Of a stretch of 64,000 nucleotides of DNA, positions 51,765 to 60,890 are shown piece after piece. Position 1 is the stretch's first letter, and every line of letters begins with the position of its first letter. The stretch comes from Mycobacterium szulgai (GTDB lineage Bacteria; Actinomycetota; Actinomycetes; Mycobacteriales; Mycobacteriaceae), in contig NZ_LQPW01000178.1 of NCBI RefSeq assembly GCF_002116635.1, positions 97,008 through 161,007 on the forward strand, read 5' to 3'. Made by a program: the position numbers and the translations under genes. The notes under the pieces were generated by a model. The model worked only from the letters and a program-made list of their open reading frames with translations, did no database searches and was not told the origin of the DNA.

Positions 51765-51996
51765 ATCCGCAAGCTACCCCCTGCCTGGAGGTCAAAACCC
51801 TCTGGTCTGCCAGGGAATCTTTAGCCATGTCAGCGATTTGCTTGTCTGAACCCGATACTCTTCGGGAGAATGGCTAGTTTAGAAGGCTAGTTGACAAACC
51901 CTAGATGAGAAGCCGAGACGATCTCGGGCACGCGGAGCATTTCACTGGGATCAACGTGCATCACCTCGCGCGTGGTTATGAAGGAGCGGTTTAGCT

Positions 51997-52671
51997 GTGT
52001 CGAGTCCTCGGTTGAATGATTCCGACCTTGTCATCGATTCTGCGGAAGAGCTCGTTGCGCAGGACGGCATAGATGCCGTGACGATTCGAGCGCTCACCAA
52101 GGCGACCGGCGTCTCCAACGGCGCGATCTACCGAACGTTCGAGTCACGCGGGGGCTTGCTCGGCCGCGTCTGGATCCGCGCGGAACGCCGTTTCCTGGAC
52201 CTGCTGACCAGCCTTGTCGAAGACGCCAAGAAGCAACCCACCGACGACCCGCTGGACGCGGTGTACGCGGCGGCCGAAACATCACTGCTCTACCCGGAGA
52301 TGTATCCGGGATCGTCGGCGCTGCTTATGACGGTGCGGCGCGAAGAGGTGGTAAGCCAACCGATGCCGCGCGAGATCGCCGATCAACTGCGCGCTTCGGA
52401 GCAGGAACTGGCCAACGCCATGGCGCGGCTGGCCGAAGACCTGTGGGATCGCAGCGACACCAGCGCGGTCGACCTGATCGCGACCTGCATCGTCGATCTG
52501 CCGAAATGGATCGCCCTGCGCGGTCAGCGCTACAGCATGCCCATTTTGCGCGATTACCTGCGCGCCGCTGTGCGCTCGGTGCTCGAGGTGGGTCCGCCGC
52601 CCCAGGGCGCCGGACAGGAAGTAGCGGCCAGCGAAGTGGCGTCGGGCGCCGCCCGTCACGGAGCGGCATAG
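51997..52671 (+). CDS. TetR-family transcriptional regulator
   Basis: A 224-residue regulator. The N-terminal HTH is AVTIRALTKATGVSNGAIYRTFESRGGLLGRV near residues 29-60. It starts at GTG 51997, with AAGGAG 10 bases upstream. The C-terminal ligand domain is not assignable; the last 20 residues are Ala-rich. The upstream 230 bases contain repeated CTAG-bearing segments (TGGCTAGTTTAGAAGGCTAG near 51871-51890) and a TTGACA, so autoregulation is possible. The target is unknown. Confidence 0.85.
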   Translation: MSSPRLNDSDLVIDSAEELVAQDGIDAVTIRALTKATGVSNGAIYRTFESRGGLLGRVWIRAERRFLDLLTSLVEDAKKQPTDDPLDAVYAAAETSLLYPEMYPGSSALLMTVRREEVVSQPMPREIADQLRASEQELANAMARLAEDLWDRSDTSAVDLIATCIVDLPKWIALRGQRYSMPILRDYLRAAVRSVLEVGPPPQGAGQEVAASEVASGAARHGAA

Positions 52672-52822
52672 CCGCCCGCCACGGGACGGCATGGCCCCCA
52701 GCTTCTGCTAGTAAGCAGTCGCGAAATCAATCATCGCGGGGCTGAAGTCTTCGCGAAAACGCGTGTTTGCGTCGGTGTAAGCGTAGTCTGCGGGTCGGGC
52801 TGATATCGACAAGGGGTCTATT

Positions 52823-54559
52823 GTGGCAAACTTCCTGACCTTGCCGCCGGAAATAAACTCTCTGCTGATTTTCAGCGGTGCGGGCTCGGCTCCGTTGCTG
52901 AACGCGGCGACCGCCTGGGACGGCCTGGCCTCGGAGTTAGCGACCGCGGCATCACTGTTCTCGCGGGCTACGACCGACTTGGCCGCCACGTCGTGGCTGG
53001 GAGCGGCCTCGGCCGCGATGACGGCCGCCGCTGCCCCCTATGCGGATTTCTTGAGTACCGCCTGCGCGCACGCGGCGGGCACCGCTGAACAAGCGCGCGC
53101 GGTGGCCGGTGCGTTCGAGGATGCGAGAGCGTCGACTGTCCATCCACTGGAGGTGGCGGCCAACCGCTCCGCGTTCGCACAGTTGATCCGCGCGAATTGG
53201 CTGGGGCTGAATGCGCCGGCGATCATGGCCGCTGAGGCGCGGTACGAGCGGATGTGGGCTGCGGACGTGGCGGCGATGACGGGCTATCACGCCGGCGTAG
53301 CGGCCGCGGCGGCGCAGTTGCCGGGCGAGCTGCAACTGTTCCTGCAGAACCTGCCCAATCTGGGTGCCGGCAACAAGGGCAATGCGAACATCGGACAGGG
53401 CAACACCGGCACCGGAAACATCGGCATCGGCAACAGCGGCACCGACAACAGTGAACTGGTACCCCCACAGGCGGGCAATTACAACGTCGGCGGTGGAAAC
53501 AACGGCAGCAACAATGTGGGTGGCGGAAACAGCGGGAACAACAACTTCGGATTCGGCAATTTCGGCAATGGGAACATCGGCTTTGGGAACGGCGGCCCGA
53601 CCAACTTGTCCAATCCGAACGTGTTCGCCTTCCACCCAGCGCTGGGCAACAACAACGTCGGCATGGGTAACACCGGTAGCAACAACGTCGGCCTCGGGAA
53701 CCTTGGCGACGGCAACATAGGCGGCGGGAATACCGGAACCGGCAACATCGGAGCGGGAAACACCGGCGTCGGCAACTTCGGCTTTGGGAACAGCGGCAAC
53801 GGAAACATCGGAATCGGGCTTGTCGGAAACGGCCAGGTGGGCATCAACCTCGCCGGGCTGTTCAACCTCGGCAACGGCAACATCGGCTTGTTCAATTCAG
53901 GCGATCACAACGTCGGCTTCTTCAACTCCGGTAGCGGCAACATCGGCATCTTCAGCTCGGGCGTCAACTCAGTGTTTCCCGGTCATATCAACAGCTTTGG
54001 TTTCGCAAACTCGGGTACCGGCAGCCTCGGCTTCGGCAATTCGGGTGCGGGCAATGTCGGCTTCTTCAACTCTGGTCTGCTCAACACGGGGTGGGGGAAC
54101 GCGGGTTCGATCAATACCGGCGGATGGAACGGAAACAACCTCAATACGGGACTGTGGAACTCGGGCGAGGCGAACACCGGCTTTGGCAACTCCGGCCACG
54201 TCAACACCGGCTTCGGCAACGCGGGCAATGTGAACACCGGATTCGGGTTCGCCACCGATGCTGGTGAAGTCGGCATCGGCGCCGTCGACAATTCAGGGTT
54301 CGGCAACAGCGGTGGCGGCATCTCGGGCTTTGGAAACACGACAAGCGGTAACGGTGAAGGGATTTCGGGCTTCTTCAACACGGCCAGCCCGGCGGGGCAC
54401 ACCGGGGTTAGCTCTGGCTTCTTCAACATCGGCATCACCGCCGCCATGGGCCCCTTCCCGAGCGGCGCGCTGAGCGGCTTCAACTCTGGCTTGCTCAACA
54501 CCGGGACCGGCAACTCGGGGCTGCTGAGTCTTGCTCAGATACTGCTGAAACTGACCTGA
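52823..54559 (+). CDS. PPE-MPTR family protein
   Basis: A 578-residue PPE protein starting at GTG 52823 (ANFLTLPPEINSLLIFSGAG). Residues 1-180 are the PPE domain with LPPEIN and SWLGAASAAMTAAAAPY; residues about 185-500 are major polymorphic tandem repeats of the form NxGxGN, with an SVP-less short C-terminus. Such proteins are exported by ESX-5. No partner PE gene is adjacent. Confidence 0.93.
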   Translation: MANFLTLPPEINSLLIFSGAGSAPLLNAATAWDGLASELATAASLFSRATTDLAATSWLGAASAAMTAAAAPYADFLSTACAHAAGTAEQARAVAGAFEDARASTVHPLEVAANRSAFAQLIRANWLGLNAPAIMAAEARYERMWAADVAAMTGYHAGVAAAAAQLPGELQLFLQNLPNLGAGNKGNANIGQGNTGTGNIGIGNSGTDNSELVPPQAGNYNVGGGNNGSNNVGGGNSGNNNFGFGNFGNGNIGFGNGGPTNLSNPNVFAFHPALGNNNVGMGNTGSNNVGLGNLGDGNIGGGNTGTGNIGAGNTGVGNFGFGNSGNGNIGIGLVGNGQVGINLAGLFNLGNGNIGLFNSGDHNVGFFNSGSGNIGIFSSGVNSVFPGHINSFGFANSGTGSLGFGNSGAGNVGFFNSGLLNTGWGNAGSINTGGWNGNNLNTGLWNSGEANTGFGNSGHVNTGFGNAGNVNTGFGFATDAGEVGIGAVDNSGFGNSGGGISGFGNTTSGNGEGISGFFNTASPAGHTGVSSGFFNIGITAAMGPFPSGALSGFNSGLLNTGTGNSGLLSLAQILLKLT

Positions 54560-54652
54560 CCGAGCTCTGCCGTACCGCGCCTCGGCCAGCACACCGACGA
54601 GATCCTCGCCGAAACTCGACGCCCGTCGGCAGCCCTAACTAGTTCCGAGAAA

Positions 54653-55090
54653 TCACCGGCGGACGGTGTCTGCCGCCAGGGCGGAGTCCACGGTCGGGTA
54701 GACGGAAAGCGCGCCGCTCAATCCGCACGCGTCAATGACTCGCGTGACGATCTGCTGATGGCTCACCAGACGCAGTTCAATGCCGCGCCGACGGCACCGT
54801 TCGGCCTCATCGGCTAGAACGGCGAAGGCGCAGCAGCCCATGAAGTCGACGTCGGTGACATCGACGACGAAGGGCCCCGGTGCGGTGGCCCCGGCCGCCG
54901 CTTCGCTCACCAGGTGGCGCCAGGTGTCCTCGTTGCAGGCATCGATCTCGCCGCCGGCATGGATCAGCACCGCGTCGCCGCTGCGGTCGGTCGTCGCGCG
55001 CAGTGTGCTGCGCGGGTCGCCGAGCTCGTAGACGAGTCGAGTACTGAGTGTCAGGTGGGTGGATACGGACTCGGCAATAACCAGGCTCAT
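54653..55090 (-). CDS. STAS-domain anti-sigma factor antagonist (Rv2638-like)
   Basis: A 145-residue single STAS-domain protein. The phosphorylatable-loop region reads VDVTDVDFMGCCAFAVLADE near residues 80-98; where canonical SpoIIAA-like antagonists have DLSxVxFxDSSGL, this one has MGCCAFA, so the usual serine is Cys or absent. By order it matches Rv2638, and one reported role of such mycobacterial proteins is to bind anti-sigma factors of the UsfX/RsbW type. It diverges from the TetR gene. Confidence 0.88.
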   Translation of the reverse strand: MSLVIAESVSTHLTLSTRLVYELGDPRSTLRATTDRSGDAVLIHAGGEIDACNEDTWRHLVSEAAAGATAPGPFVVDVTDVDFMGCCAFAVLADEAERCRRRGIELRLVSHQQIVTRVIDACGLSGALSVYPTVDSALAADTVRR

Positions 55091-55192
55091 CGTGCACTCC
55101 TAAACGGCCGGCGCTACAGCGCCGCCCATGGATGCCCGTCCTGCGTGTCTGAAGACAGACTAATTGCGGATCTGAATCTCATTTGTATAACG

Positions 55193-55210
55193 AGACAGGG
55201 CGGTCTGTCT
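55193..55210. promoter_or_regulatory. Inverted repeat operator between the STAS and TetR genes
   Basis: AGACAG-N6-CTGTCT spans 55193-55210 and lies 35 bases before the TetR start codon. An extra copy of the half-site (AGACAGAC) is at about 55153-55160. The spacing suits a TetR dimer, and autorepression is the natural reading. Control of the divergent STAS gene is also possible. Confidence 0.6.
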
Positions 55211-55244
55211 ATAGGGCTGGCTTAAGAGTATGGTGAGGCTCGCT

Positions 55245-55862
55245 ATGTCCAGCGATGATTCCGTGACGGTCGTGCCTGCTCGCGAACGAATTTTGACCGC
55301 GGCATACGGCTTGTTCAGTCGCCGGGGCATCCGGGCGGTCGGCACCGACGAGGTGATCGAGCGGGCCGGGGTGGCTCGGGCGACGCTCTACCGCCACTTT
55401 GCGACCAAGAACGACCTGGTGCTGGCGGTGCTGGATCGTCGCGAAGAGCTGTGGACGCACGGCCTGATCGAGGAGCAGTCACGCCAGCGCGGCACCACAC
55501 CGGAGGAACAGTTACTGGCGATCTTCGATGTTCTGCACGAGTGGTTCCAGCGACGCGACGGATATGAAGGCTGCTCGTTCATCAATGTGTTGCTGGAGTT
55601 GGGGGCCGATCATCCCGTCGGGCAAGCCTGCGTCGCGCATATCGATCAGGTCCGCGAGATTGTGCGTCGCCGTGCGGTGGCCGCCGGTCTCGAGGACGTC
55701 GAGGATTTCGCGTGGTCCTGGCACATCCTGATGAAGGGCGCCATCATCCTTGCCGCGGTGGGGGACTGCCAAGCCGCCCGGCGGGCCCAGAAGATGGCGC
55801 GCGTTCTCATCGAGTCGCACCGCCCGCAAGCCGCGGCAGAACAGGGCGAGGCGACCGCCTGA
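55245..55862 (+). CDS. TetR/AcrR-family regulator
   Basis: A 205-residue regulator from ATG 55245 (MSSDDSVTVVPARERILTA). The HTH is VGTDEVIERAGVARATLYRHFATKNDLVLAVL near residues 28-60; WFQRRDGYEGCSFINVLLELG near 105 is typical of the TetR C-terminal domain 'C6-like' set. No counterpart is recalled between Rv2637 and Rv2638 in H37Rv. It is convergent with dedA, two bases apart. Confidence 0.87.
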   Translation: MSSDDSVTVVPARERILTAAYGLFSRRGIRAVGTDEVIERAGVARATLYRHFATKNDLVLAVLDRREELWTHGLIEEQSRQRGTTPEEQLLAIFDVLHEWFQRRDGYEGCSFINVLLELGADHPVGQACVAHIDQVREIVRRRAVAAGLEDVEDFAWSWHILMKGAIILAAVGDCQAARRAQKMARVLIESHRPQAAAEQGEATA

Positions 55863-55863
55863 G

Positions 55864-56520
55864 TCAGGCGGCGGGGGTACCGGTCTTGCGGTAGTGCTCG
55901 TCTTCGAGTTCGGCAATGGCGCGAGAGGTGCGTTCGCGCAACAGGATCGCCGCCACTAGGCCGCAGACCAGTGCGATGACGAGTGCGATCCAGGAGAACC
56001 GCTGCAACCACCGCTCGGCGGCCACGCCGGCGAAATAGACCAGTGCGGTAGTGCCGCCGGCCCAGCAGATGCCGCCGCTGACGTTGGCCACCAAAAAGCG
56101 CGGATACGGCATTTTCAGTGCGCCGGCCAGCGGTCCGGCAAAGATGCGCAGCAAAGCGATGAAGCGACCGAAGAACACCGCGCGAACGCCCCACCGGCTG
56201 AACGTTCGCTCGGCGAGTGCGACGTGACCGGGGCCGAAGTGCTTGGGGAAGCGCCGGCCGAGCCGGTCGAACAGCGGCATGCCGAACCGGCGGCCTATCG
56301 AGTAACCGATGGAGTCGCCGATCACCGCGCCGATCACCGCGGCGATTCCGACGCCGATCGGGTTGACCGCCAACTCGTGATGCGAAGACAGCAGCGCCGC
56401 GCTGACCAGCACGATCTCCCCGGGGAGGGGAATGCCCAGGCTCTCGATCCCGACCACCCCGCCGACCAGCAGGTAGACCGCCAGCGGCGGAATTGACTGC
56501 AGCAGGGCCTCCACGTTCAT
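55864..56520 (-). CDS. dedA: DedA-family membrane protein (Rv2637-like)
   Basis: A 218-residue, multi-helix protein, same length as Rv2637. The DedA signature GIESLGIPLPGEIVLVSAALL near residues 24-45 and GDSIGYSIGRRFG near 68-80, then FGRFIALLRIFAGPLAGALKMPYPRF near 118, are clear; the family moves or scrambles undecaprenyl phosphate and other lipids with proton coupling. Confidence 0.93.
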   Translation of the reverse strand: MNVEALLQSIPPLAVYLLVGGVVGIESLGIPLPGEIVLVSAALLSSHHELAVNPIGVGIAAVIGAVIGDSIGYSIGRRFGMPLFDRLGRRFPKHFGPGHVALAERTFSRWGVRAVFFGRFIALLRIFAGPLAGALKMPYPRFLVANVSGGICWAGGTTALVYFAGVAAERWLQRFSWIALVIALVCGLVAAILLRERTSRAIAELEDEHYRKTGTPAA

Positions 56521-56602
56521 GGAATAAGAATGCCTGACACAGGCTGAATGTGCGTCACAACGGGCCCGATACTGTCGTCACAAGGACAGCATTGGAGGGT
56601 TA

Positions 56603-58258
56603 GTGGAATTCAACCTCGCCCAGATATTCACGGCGGTGGCCGCGGCCAATCCCGACCGGGACTGCATCGTATTCGGGGATCGGCGTTTCACCTTCGCGCA
56701 AACCGACGAACGCGCCACCCGGTTCGCCCGGGCGCTGCACGCGTGGGGGTTCGGTGCGCACCGGGAGCGTTCCGAACTGGCGCCCTACGAGTCGGGGCAA
56801 AGCCATCTGGGGTTGTACCTGGCCAACTGCAACGAATTCCTCGAGGGGATGCTGGGGGCATACAAAGCCCGTGTCGCCCCCTTCAACGTCAACTATCGCT
56901 ACGTTGCCGACGAACTGGTGTACCTGCTCGACAATGCCGGTGCGGACGCGGTGATGTACCACGCGCGGTTCGCCCCGACATTGGCAGAGGCTTTAGAGAA
57001 GGCTGCGCAAAAGCTTGATCGCCAGCCGCGGCTGATCCACGTCGACGACGGATCCGGGAACGACCCACTGCCCGGGGCGGTGCGCTACGAAGACCTGCTG
57101 GCTGCCATGACTGACGAGCCGCTGGACAGGGAAGGCGTGTTGCCCTCGCCCGACGACCTCTACATCCTCTACACCGGCGGCACCACCGGCATGCCTAAAG
57201 CGGTGCTGTGGCGCCAGCACGACATCTACCTCAACGCCATGAGCGGACGAATTCTGGGCGCCGAGATCGCCACCAGTCTGGAGGAGATCGTCGAGCGGTC
57301 GCGTCCAGAGGGGCCCGGCTCGCTGACCGCGGCACCACTCATGCACGGCGCCGCGCAGTGGGCCGCGTTTGTAAACCTCTGCAGCGCAAAGCCGTTCGTG
57401 ATGGCGCCGACTACCACGCATTTCGACGCCGCCGAAACCCTGGCCCTGGCCAGCCGGGAGCGGGTGATGTCGATGTCGTTCGTGGGCGACGCGTTCGGGC
57501 GGCCGCTGGTCAATGCCCTCGAGTCCGGCGATTACGACTTGTCTGGCCTATTTGTGGTGGTCACGGGTGGGGCCGCGTTGAGCGCACCGATCAAGCAGCG
57601 GTTTCTCGAACTGCTGCCGAACGTTACGATCCTGGACGCCGGCGGCTCGTCGGAGTCCGGAACACAGATGGGCCAGGTCTCCAACCGGCTGCAGAGCGCC
57701 ACGGGCCGGTTCGCCCCCGGCCCCGGGGCCGTGGTGGTCAGCGAGGACATGACTCGGATTCTGTCGCCCGGCGACGAGGAGATCGGCTGGCTGGCCCAGC
57801 AGGGCAATATTCCGATGGGCTACCTGGGTGACCCGGAGAAGACGGCGCGCACGTTTCCGGTCATCGACGGGATCCGGCATTCGGTTCCCGGGGATCGGGC
57901 ACGCTGGGACGCCGACGGCGAGATCGAAATGCTGGGGCGGGATTCGGTCACCATCAACTCCGGCGGGGAGAAGATCTTCGCCGAAGAGGTCGAGGCTGCC
58001 ATTGCCGAGCACCCGGCGGTTTACGACGTGGTGGTCGCGGGCCGTCCCAGTGTGCAGTGGGGTCAGGAAGTCGTCGCGCTGGTCCAGTTGGTTGACGGCG
58101 CGCAGGCCGAGGCCGAGGACATCGTCGCCGAGGCGGCGCGGCACATTGCGCGCTACAAGCTGCCCAAAGAGGTGATCTTCTGCGCCAAGGTGCAGCGTTC
58201 ACCGTCCGGCAAGGCCGACTATCGATGGGCTAAAGCTCAAGTGACACAGGCTAATTGA
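56603..58258 (+). CDS. Acyl-CoA synthetase (FadD type, similar to FadD19)
   Basis: A 551-residue ANL-superfamily ligase: acid plus ATP and CoA to acyl-CoA. The P-loop ILYTGGTTGMPKAVLWR is near residues 190-206, ASTA-like GGAALSAPIKQR near 322, the hinge YAIPGDYA-equivalent SVPGDRARWDADGE near 430 and the C-terminal NSGGEKIFAEEVEAA with catalytic lysine SGKADYRW near the end. It starts at GTG 56603 with GGAGG upstream. It lies between dedA and the CPT-like gene, which are adjacent in H37Rv, so this and the following PPE gene are an insertion. Substrate unknown (steroid-type or fatty acid). Confidence 0.9.
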   Translation: MEFNLAQIFTAVAAANPDRDCIVFGDRRFTFAQTDERATRFARALHAWGFGAHRERSELAPYESGQSHLGLYLANCNEFLEGMLGAYKARVAPFNVNYRYVADELVYLLDNAGADAVMYHARFAPTLAEALEKAAQKLDRQPRLIHVDDGSGNDPLPGAVRYEDLLAAMTDEPLDREGVLPSPDDLYILYTGGTTGMPKAVLWRQHDIYLNAMSGRILGAEIATSLEEIVERSRPEGPGSLTAAPLMHGAAQWAAFVNLCSAKPFVMAPTTTHFDAAETLALASRERVMSMSFVGDAFGRPLVNALESGDYDLSGLFVVVTGGAALSAPIKQRFLELLPNVTILDAGGSSESGTQMGQVSNRLQSATGRFAPGPGAVVVSEDMTRILSPGDEEIGWLAQQGNIPMGYLGDPEKTARTFPVIDGIRHSVPGDRARWDADGEIEMLGRDSVTINSGGEKIFAEEVEAAIAEHPAVYDVVVAGRPSVQWGQEVVALVQLVDGAQAEAEDIVAEAARHIARYKLPKEVIFCAKVQRSPSGKADYRWAKAQVTQAN

Positions 58259-60071
58259 AGAATCCCGACTGGTCGTTGCCCTTGTTGAAGCCGCCCGAGC
58301 TGCCTGCTCCGGAGTTGCTCACGCCCGAGCTGTTAACGCCCGAGTCGAACCAACCGGAGTTGTACGAGCCCGAGTTGCCGAAGCCCGCCAGCGCGAAGCC
58401 TGTGTTGTAGAAACCTGCGTTGCCCCGGCCGTCGAAGTTGTGCACGCCTGAGGTGAATCCGAAGGAGTCCGCCGTGACATTCTGGAAACCCGACATGTCG
58501 CTGCCCGTGTTGTAGAAGCCGGACACATACGTGCCCACGGTGCCGAAGCCCGAATTGACCACGCCCGCAGGAGTATCCGAGCTGCCTGTGCCGGTGTGGA
58601 AGTTGCCCGAGTTGAACAGGCCGGTATTGACGCTGCCCGCATTGAACATGCCGGTGTTGAAGTAGCCGGAATTGAAGGAGCCGGTGTTGGTCCCGTAGCC
58701 GGTGTCGTAGGGGGCCACGTCGGGGAAGTAGCCGCTGTTTCCGACGCCGGTGTTTCCCGAGCTGGCGTTGCCGAAGCCGACGTTGTTGAAGAAGGCGTTT
58801 CCGGCGCCGACATTGTTGCTGCCGGCATTGCCGTAACCGAAGTCGTAGTCTCCGCCGTTTCCGAAGCCGGTATTCACATAGCCCGCGTTCCAGAAGCCGG
58901 TGTTGGTGTTCCCGGCGTTGCCGAAGCCGAAGTTTGAATTGCCGGAGTTGAAGAACCCGACGTTGTTGTCACCGGAGTTGAAGAAGCCGATGTTGTGGTT
59001 GCCCGAGTTGCCGAATCCGAAGTTCCCGGTACCCGAGTTCAGCGCCCCGATTCCGACCTGGTTGTCGCCGGTGAGCCCGAAGCCCACGTTGTTGGTGCCG
59101 TGGTTGCCGAAGCCGAAGTTGTAGCTGCCGTTGTTGCCGAAGCCGAGGTTGTAATCGCCGATGTTTCCGCTGCCGAAGTTGAATGAGCCGATGTTTCCGC
59201 TGCCGAAGTTGGTGCTGCCGATGTTTCCGCTGCCGCGGTTGCCGTCGCCGTGGTTTCCGAAGCCGGCATTCCCGCTGTAGGACTGCAACGAGTATTGGTC
59301 CGAGTGCCCGTTGCCGCTGCCGAAGTTGAGGTTGCCGATATTGCCGTTGCCGAAGTTGGTGACACCGGCGTTGCCGCTGCCGACGTTGGTGTTGCCCCAG
59401 TTGCCGCTGCCCAGGTTCGCGTTGCCGAGGTTGCCGCTGCCCAGGTTCGCGTTGCCGTCGTTGCCGCTGCCCAGGTTGGCGTTGCCCCAGTTGCCGCTGC
59501 CGAAGTTGTGATCGCCGAGGTTGCCGATGCCCAGGTTCCAGGCGCCGGTGTTGCCGATGCTGGTGTTCCAGGACGCTAGTTGAGCCGCGGCCGCCGACAC
59601 GTCGGCGTGGTAGCCGGCCATCGCCGCCACATCGGCGGCCCACATCTGTTCATAGCTGCCCTCTGCGGCGGCAATCGCCGGCGCGTTCTGGCCGAACAGA
59701 TTGGATAACACCAACTGCACGAAGGCATTTCGGTTGGCCGCCACCGCCAGCGGGTGAACCGTGGCCGCCCGTGCCGCCTCGAACGCGCCGGTGACCGCCT
59801 GGGCCTGGCGTGCCGCTCCGGCGGCCCGGCCGGCTGCGGATTGCAACCATGCTGTGTACGGTGCGGCCGCGGTCGACATCGCCGCCGCGGCCGCCCCTTG
59901 CCAGGCCTGACCCGTGAGCCCCGAGGTCACCGAACCGAACGATCGCGCTGCCGAGGCCAGCTCGTCGGACAACCCGGCCCAGGCCGTCGCCGCTTCCAGC
60001 ATCGGGGCCGCACCCGCTCCGCTGAAAATGCGCAACGAATTGATCTCCGGGGGCAAGACTGAAAAGTTCAT
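58251..60071 (-). CDS. PPE-MPTR family protein
   Basis: A 606-residue PPE protein from ATG 60071 (MNFSVLPPEINSLRIFSGAG). The PPE domain occupies residues 1-175; the rest is NxGxGN/NxGFFN pentapeptide repeats. The open frame continues upstream to 60554 but that region belongs to the CPT-like gene, so the PPE start is preferred. The 3' end overlaps the convergent FadD gene by eight bases. Confidence 0.93.
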   Translation of the reverse strand: MNFSVLPPEINSLRIFSGAGAAPMLEAATAWAGLSDELASAARSFGSVTSGLTGQAWQGAAAAAMSTAAAPYTAWLQSAAGRAAGAARQAQAVTGAFEAARAATVHPLAVAANRNAFVQLVLSNLFGQNAPAIAAAEGSYEQMWAADVAAMAGYHADVSAAAAQLASWNTSIGNTGAWNLGIGNLGDHNFGSGNWGNANLGSGNDGNANLGSGNLGNANLGSGNWGNTNVGSGNAGVTNFGNGNIGNLNFGSGNGHSDQYSLQSYSGNAGFGNHGDGNRGSGNIGSTNFGSGNIGSFNFGSGNIGDYNLGFGNNGSYNFGFGNHGTNNVGFGLTGDNQVGIGALNSGTGNFGFGNSGNHNIGFFNSGDNNVGFFNSGNSNFGFGNAGNTNTGFWNAGYVNTGFGNGGDYDFGYGNAGSNNVGAGNAFFNNVGFGNASSGNTGVGNSGYFPDVAPYDTGYGTNTGSFNSGYFNTGMFNAGSVNTGLFNSGNFHTGTGSSDTPAGVVNSGFGTVGTYVSGFYNTGSDMSGFQNVTADSFGFTSGVHNFDGRGNAGFYNTGFALAGFGNSGSYNSGWFDSGVNSSGVSNSGAGSSGGFNKGNDQSGFFN

Positions 60072-60145
60072 TGCGCGCACCCCTTTGTCCGCTAGACGAA
60101 AAACGGTACAGCGGACGGTCTGCAAAAGCTGGAGTTTCGCGACCT

Positions 60146-60775
60146 CTAGTACAGAAAACGCGCGCGCAGCCGCTCGAAAGCTTTGGGCTCCGGGCAGTTC
60201 GTATACCGCTCGTACAGCTCGCGAGCCAGCACCGAGACTGGGGTAGACGTGGTGTCCAACTCGAAGTCGTATTCGGCATCGGCGTGGGCCGCTCGGGCGC
60301 TGCCCCGATTCCAACCGGGGTGGCGGTCGCCGCGTTCTTCCTCCCGGCGGGCGCCTTCGTCGTCGGACACATGCACACCCACCATCCATACCGGGCAGCC
60401 CTCGAAGATCCGCAGCGCGTCGATCAGCCACTCCCGTTTCCAGATCACGTCGTCGGCGATGACGTTCATCCCGTTGTCCAGGTGGGCTTTGATGGCTCGG
60501 TAGCGGGCGTACATGGCCTGGTCCAGCAGCGGACCCGGGTGCACTGTGAACCATTCCAGGCCGTCGGCTTCGACGATGCTGTCCCAGGTGTAGTACTCCG
60601 GCCGCACCCGGGCCAGATCGAGTTGTTCAGGCGGCAGCGCGAACCAGAACAGGTCGATGCCGATGTGCACCCAGCATTCGCCGGCCAGATCCTGAAAAGC
60701 GCGCGCGAGCGATGTCTTTCCGGCGCTGGATCCGCCGTTGAGCAGGATGAGCTTGCCTGTTGTGAAACCCGCCAT
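60146..60775 (-). CDS. Chloramphenicol phosphotransferase-like small-molecule kinase (Rv2636-like)
   Basis: A 209-residue P-loop kinase. Walker A is LLNGGSSAGKTSLARAFQDL near residues 10-30. GIDLFWFALPPEQ and the catalytic Asp region NVIADDVIWKREWLIDAL match the CPT fold, which phosphorylates chloramphenicol in Streptomyces. VHVSDDEGARREEERGDRHPG is the lid region. I start at ATG 60775 (MAGFTTGKLILLNGG); the longer frame runs upstream through the PE_PGRS gene. The physiological substrate is unknown. Confidence 0.88.
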   Translation of the reverse strand: MAGFTTGKLILLNGGSSAGKTSLARAFQDLAGECWVHIGIDLFWFALPPEQLDLARVRPEYYTWDSIVEADGLEWFTVHPGPLLDQAMYARYRAIKAHLDNGMNVIADDVIWKREWLIDALRIFEGCPVWMVGVHVSDDEGARREEERGDRHPGWNRGSARAAHADAEYDFELDTTSTPVSVLARELYERYTNCPEPKAFERLRARFLY

Positions 60776-60890
60776 AGGTGTCGGAGGGTATCGCAACCCC
60801 GACGTCGAGCGACCGAAATATCGAGGTGTAGCGGGTTGTCGCAGCGTTACGCTTCGGTAGCCACTGTCGTTACCGGTGAGGAGCGCGCAG

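Noticed and set aside
51891..51896. TTGACA as a -35 box for the TetR gene
   Set aside because: No acceptable -10 hexamer at 16-18 bases downstream, so I do not call a promoter.
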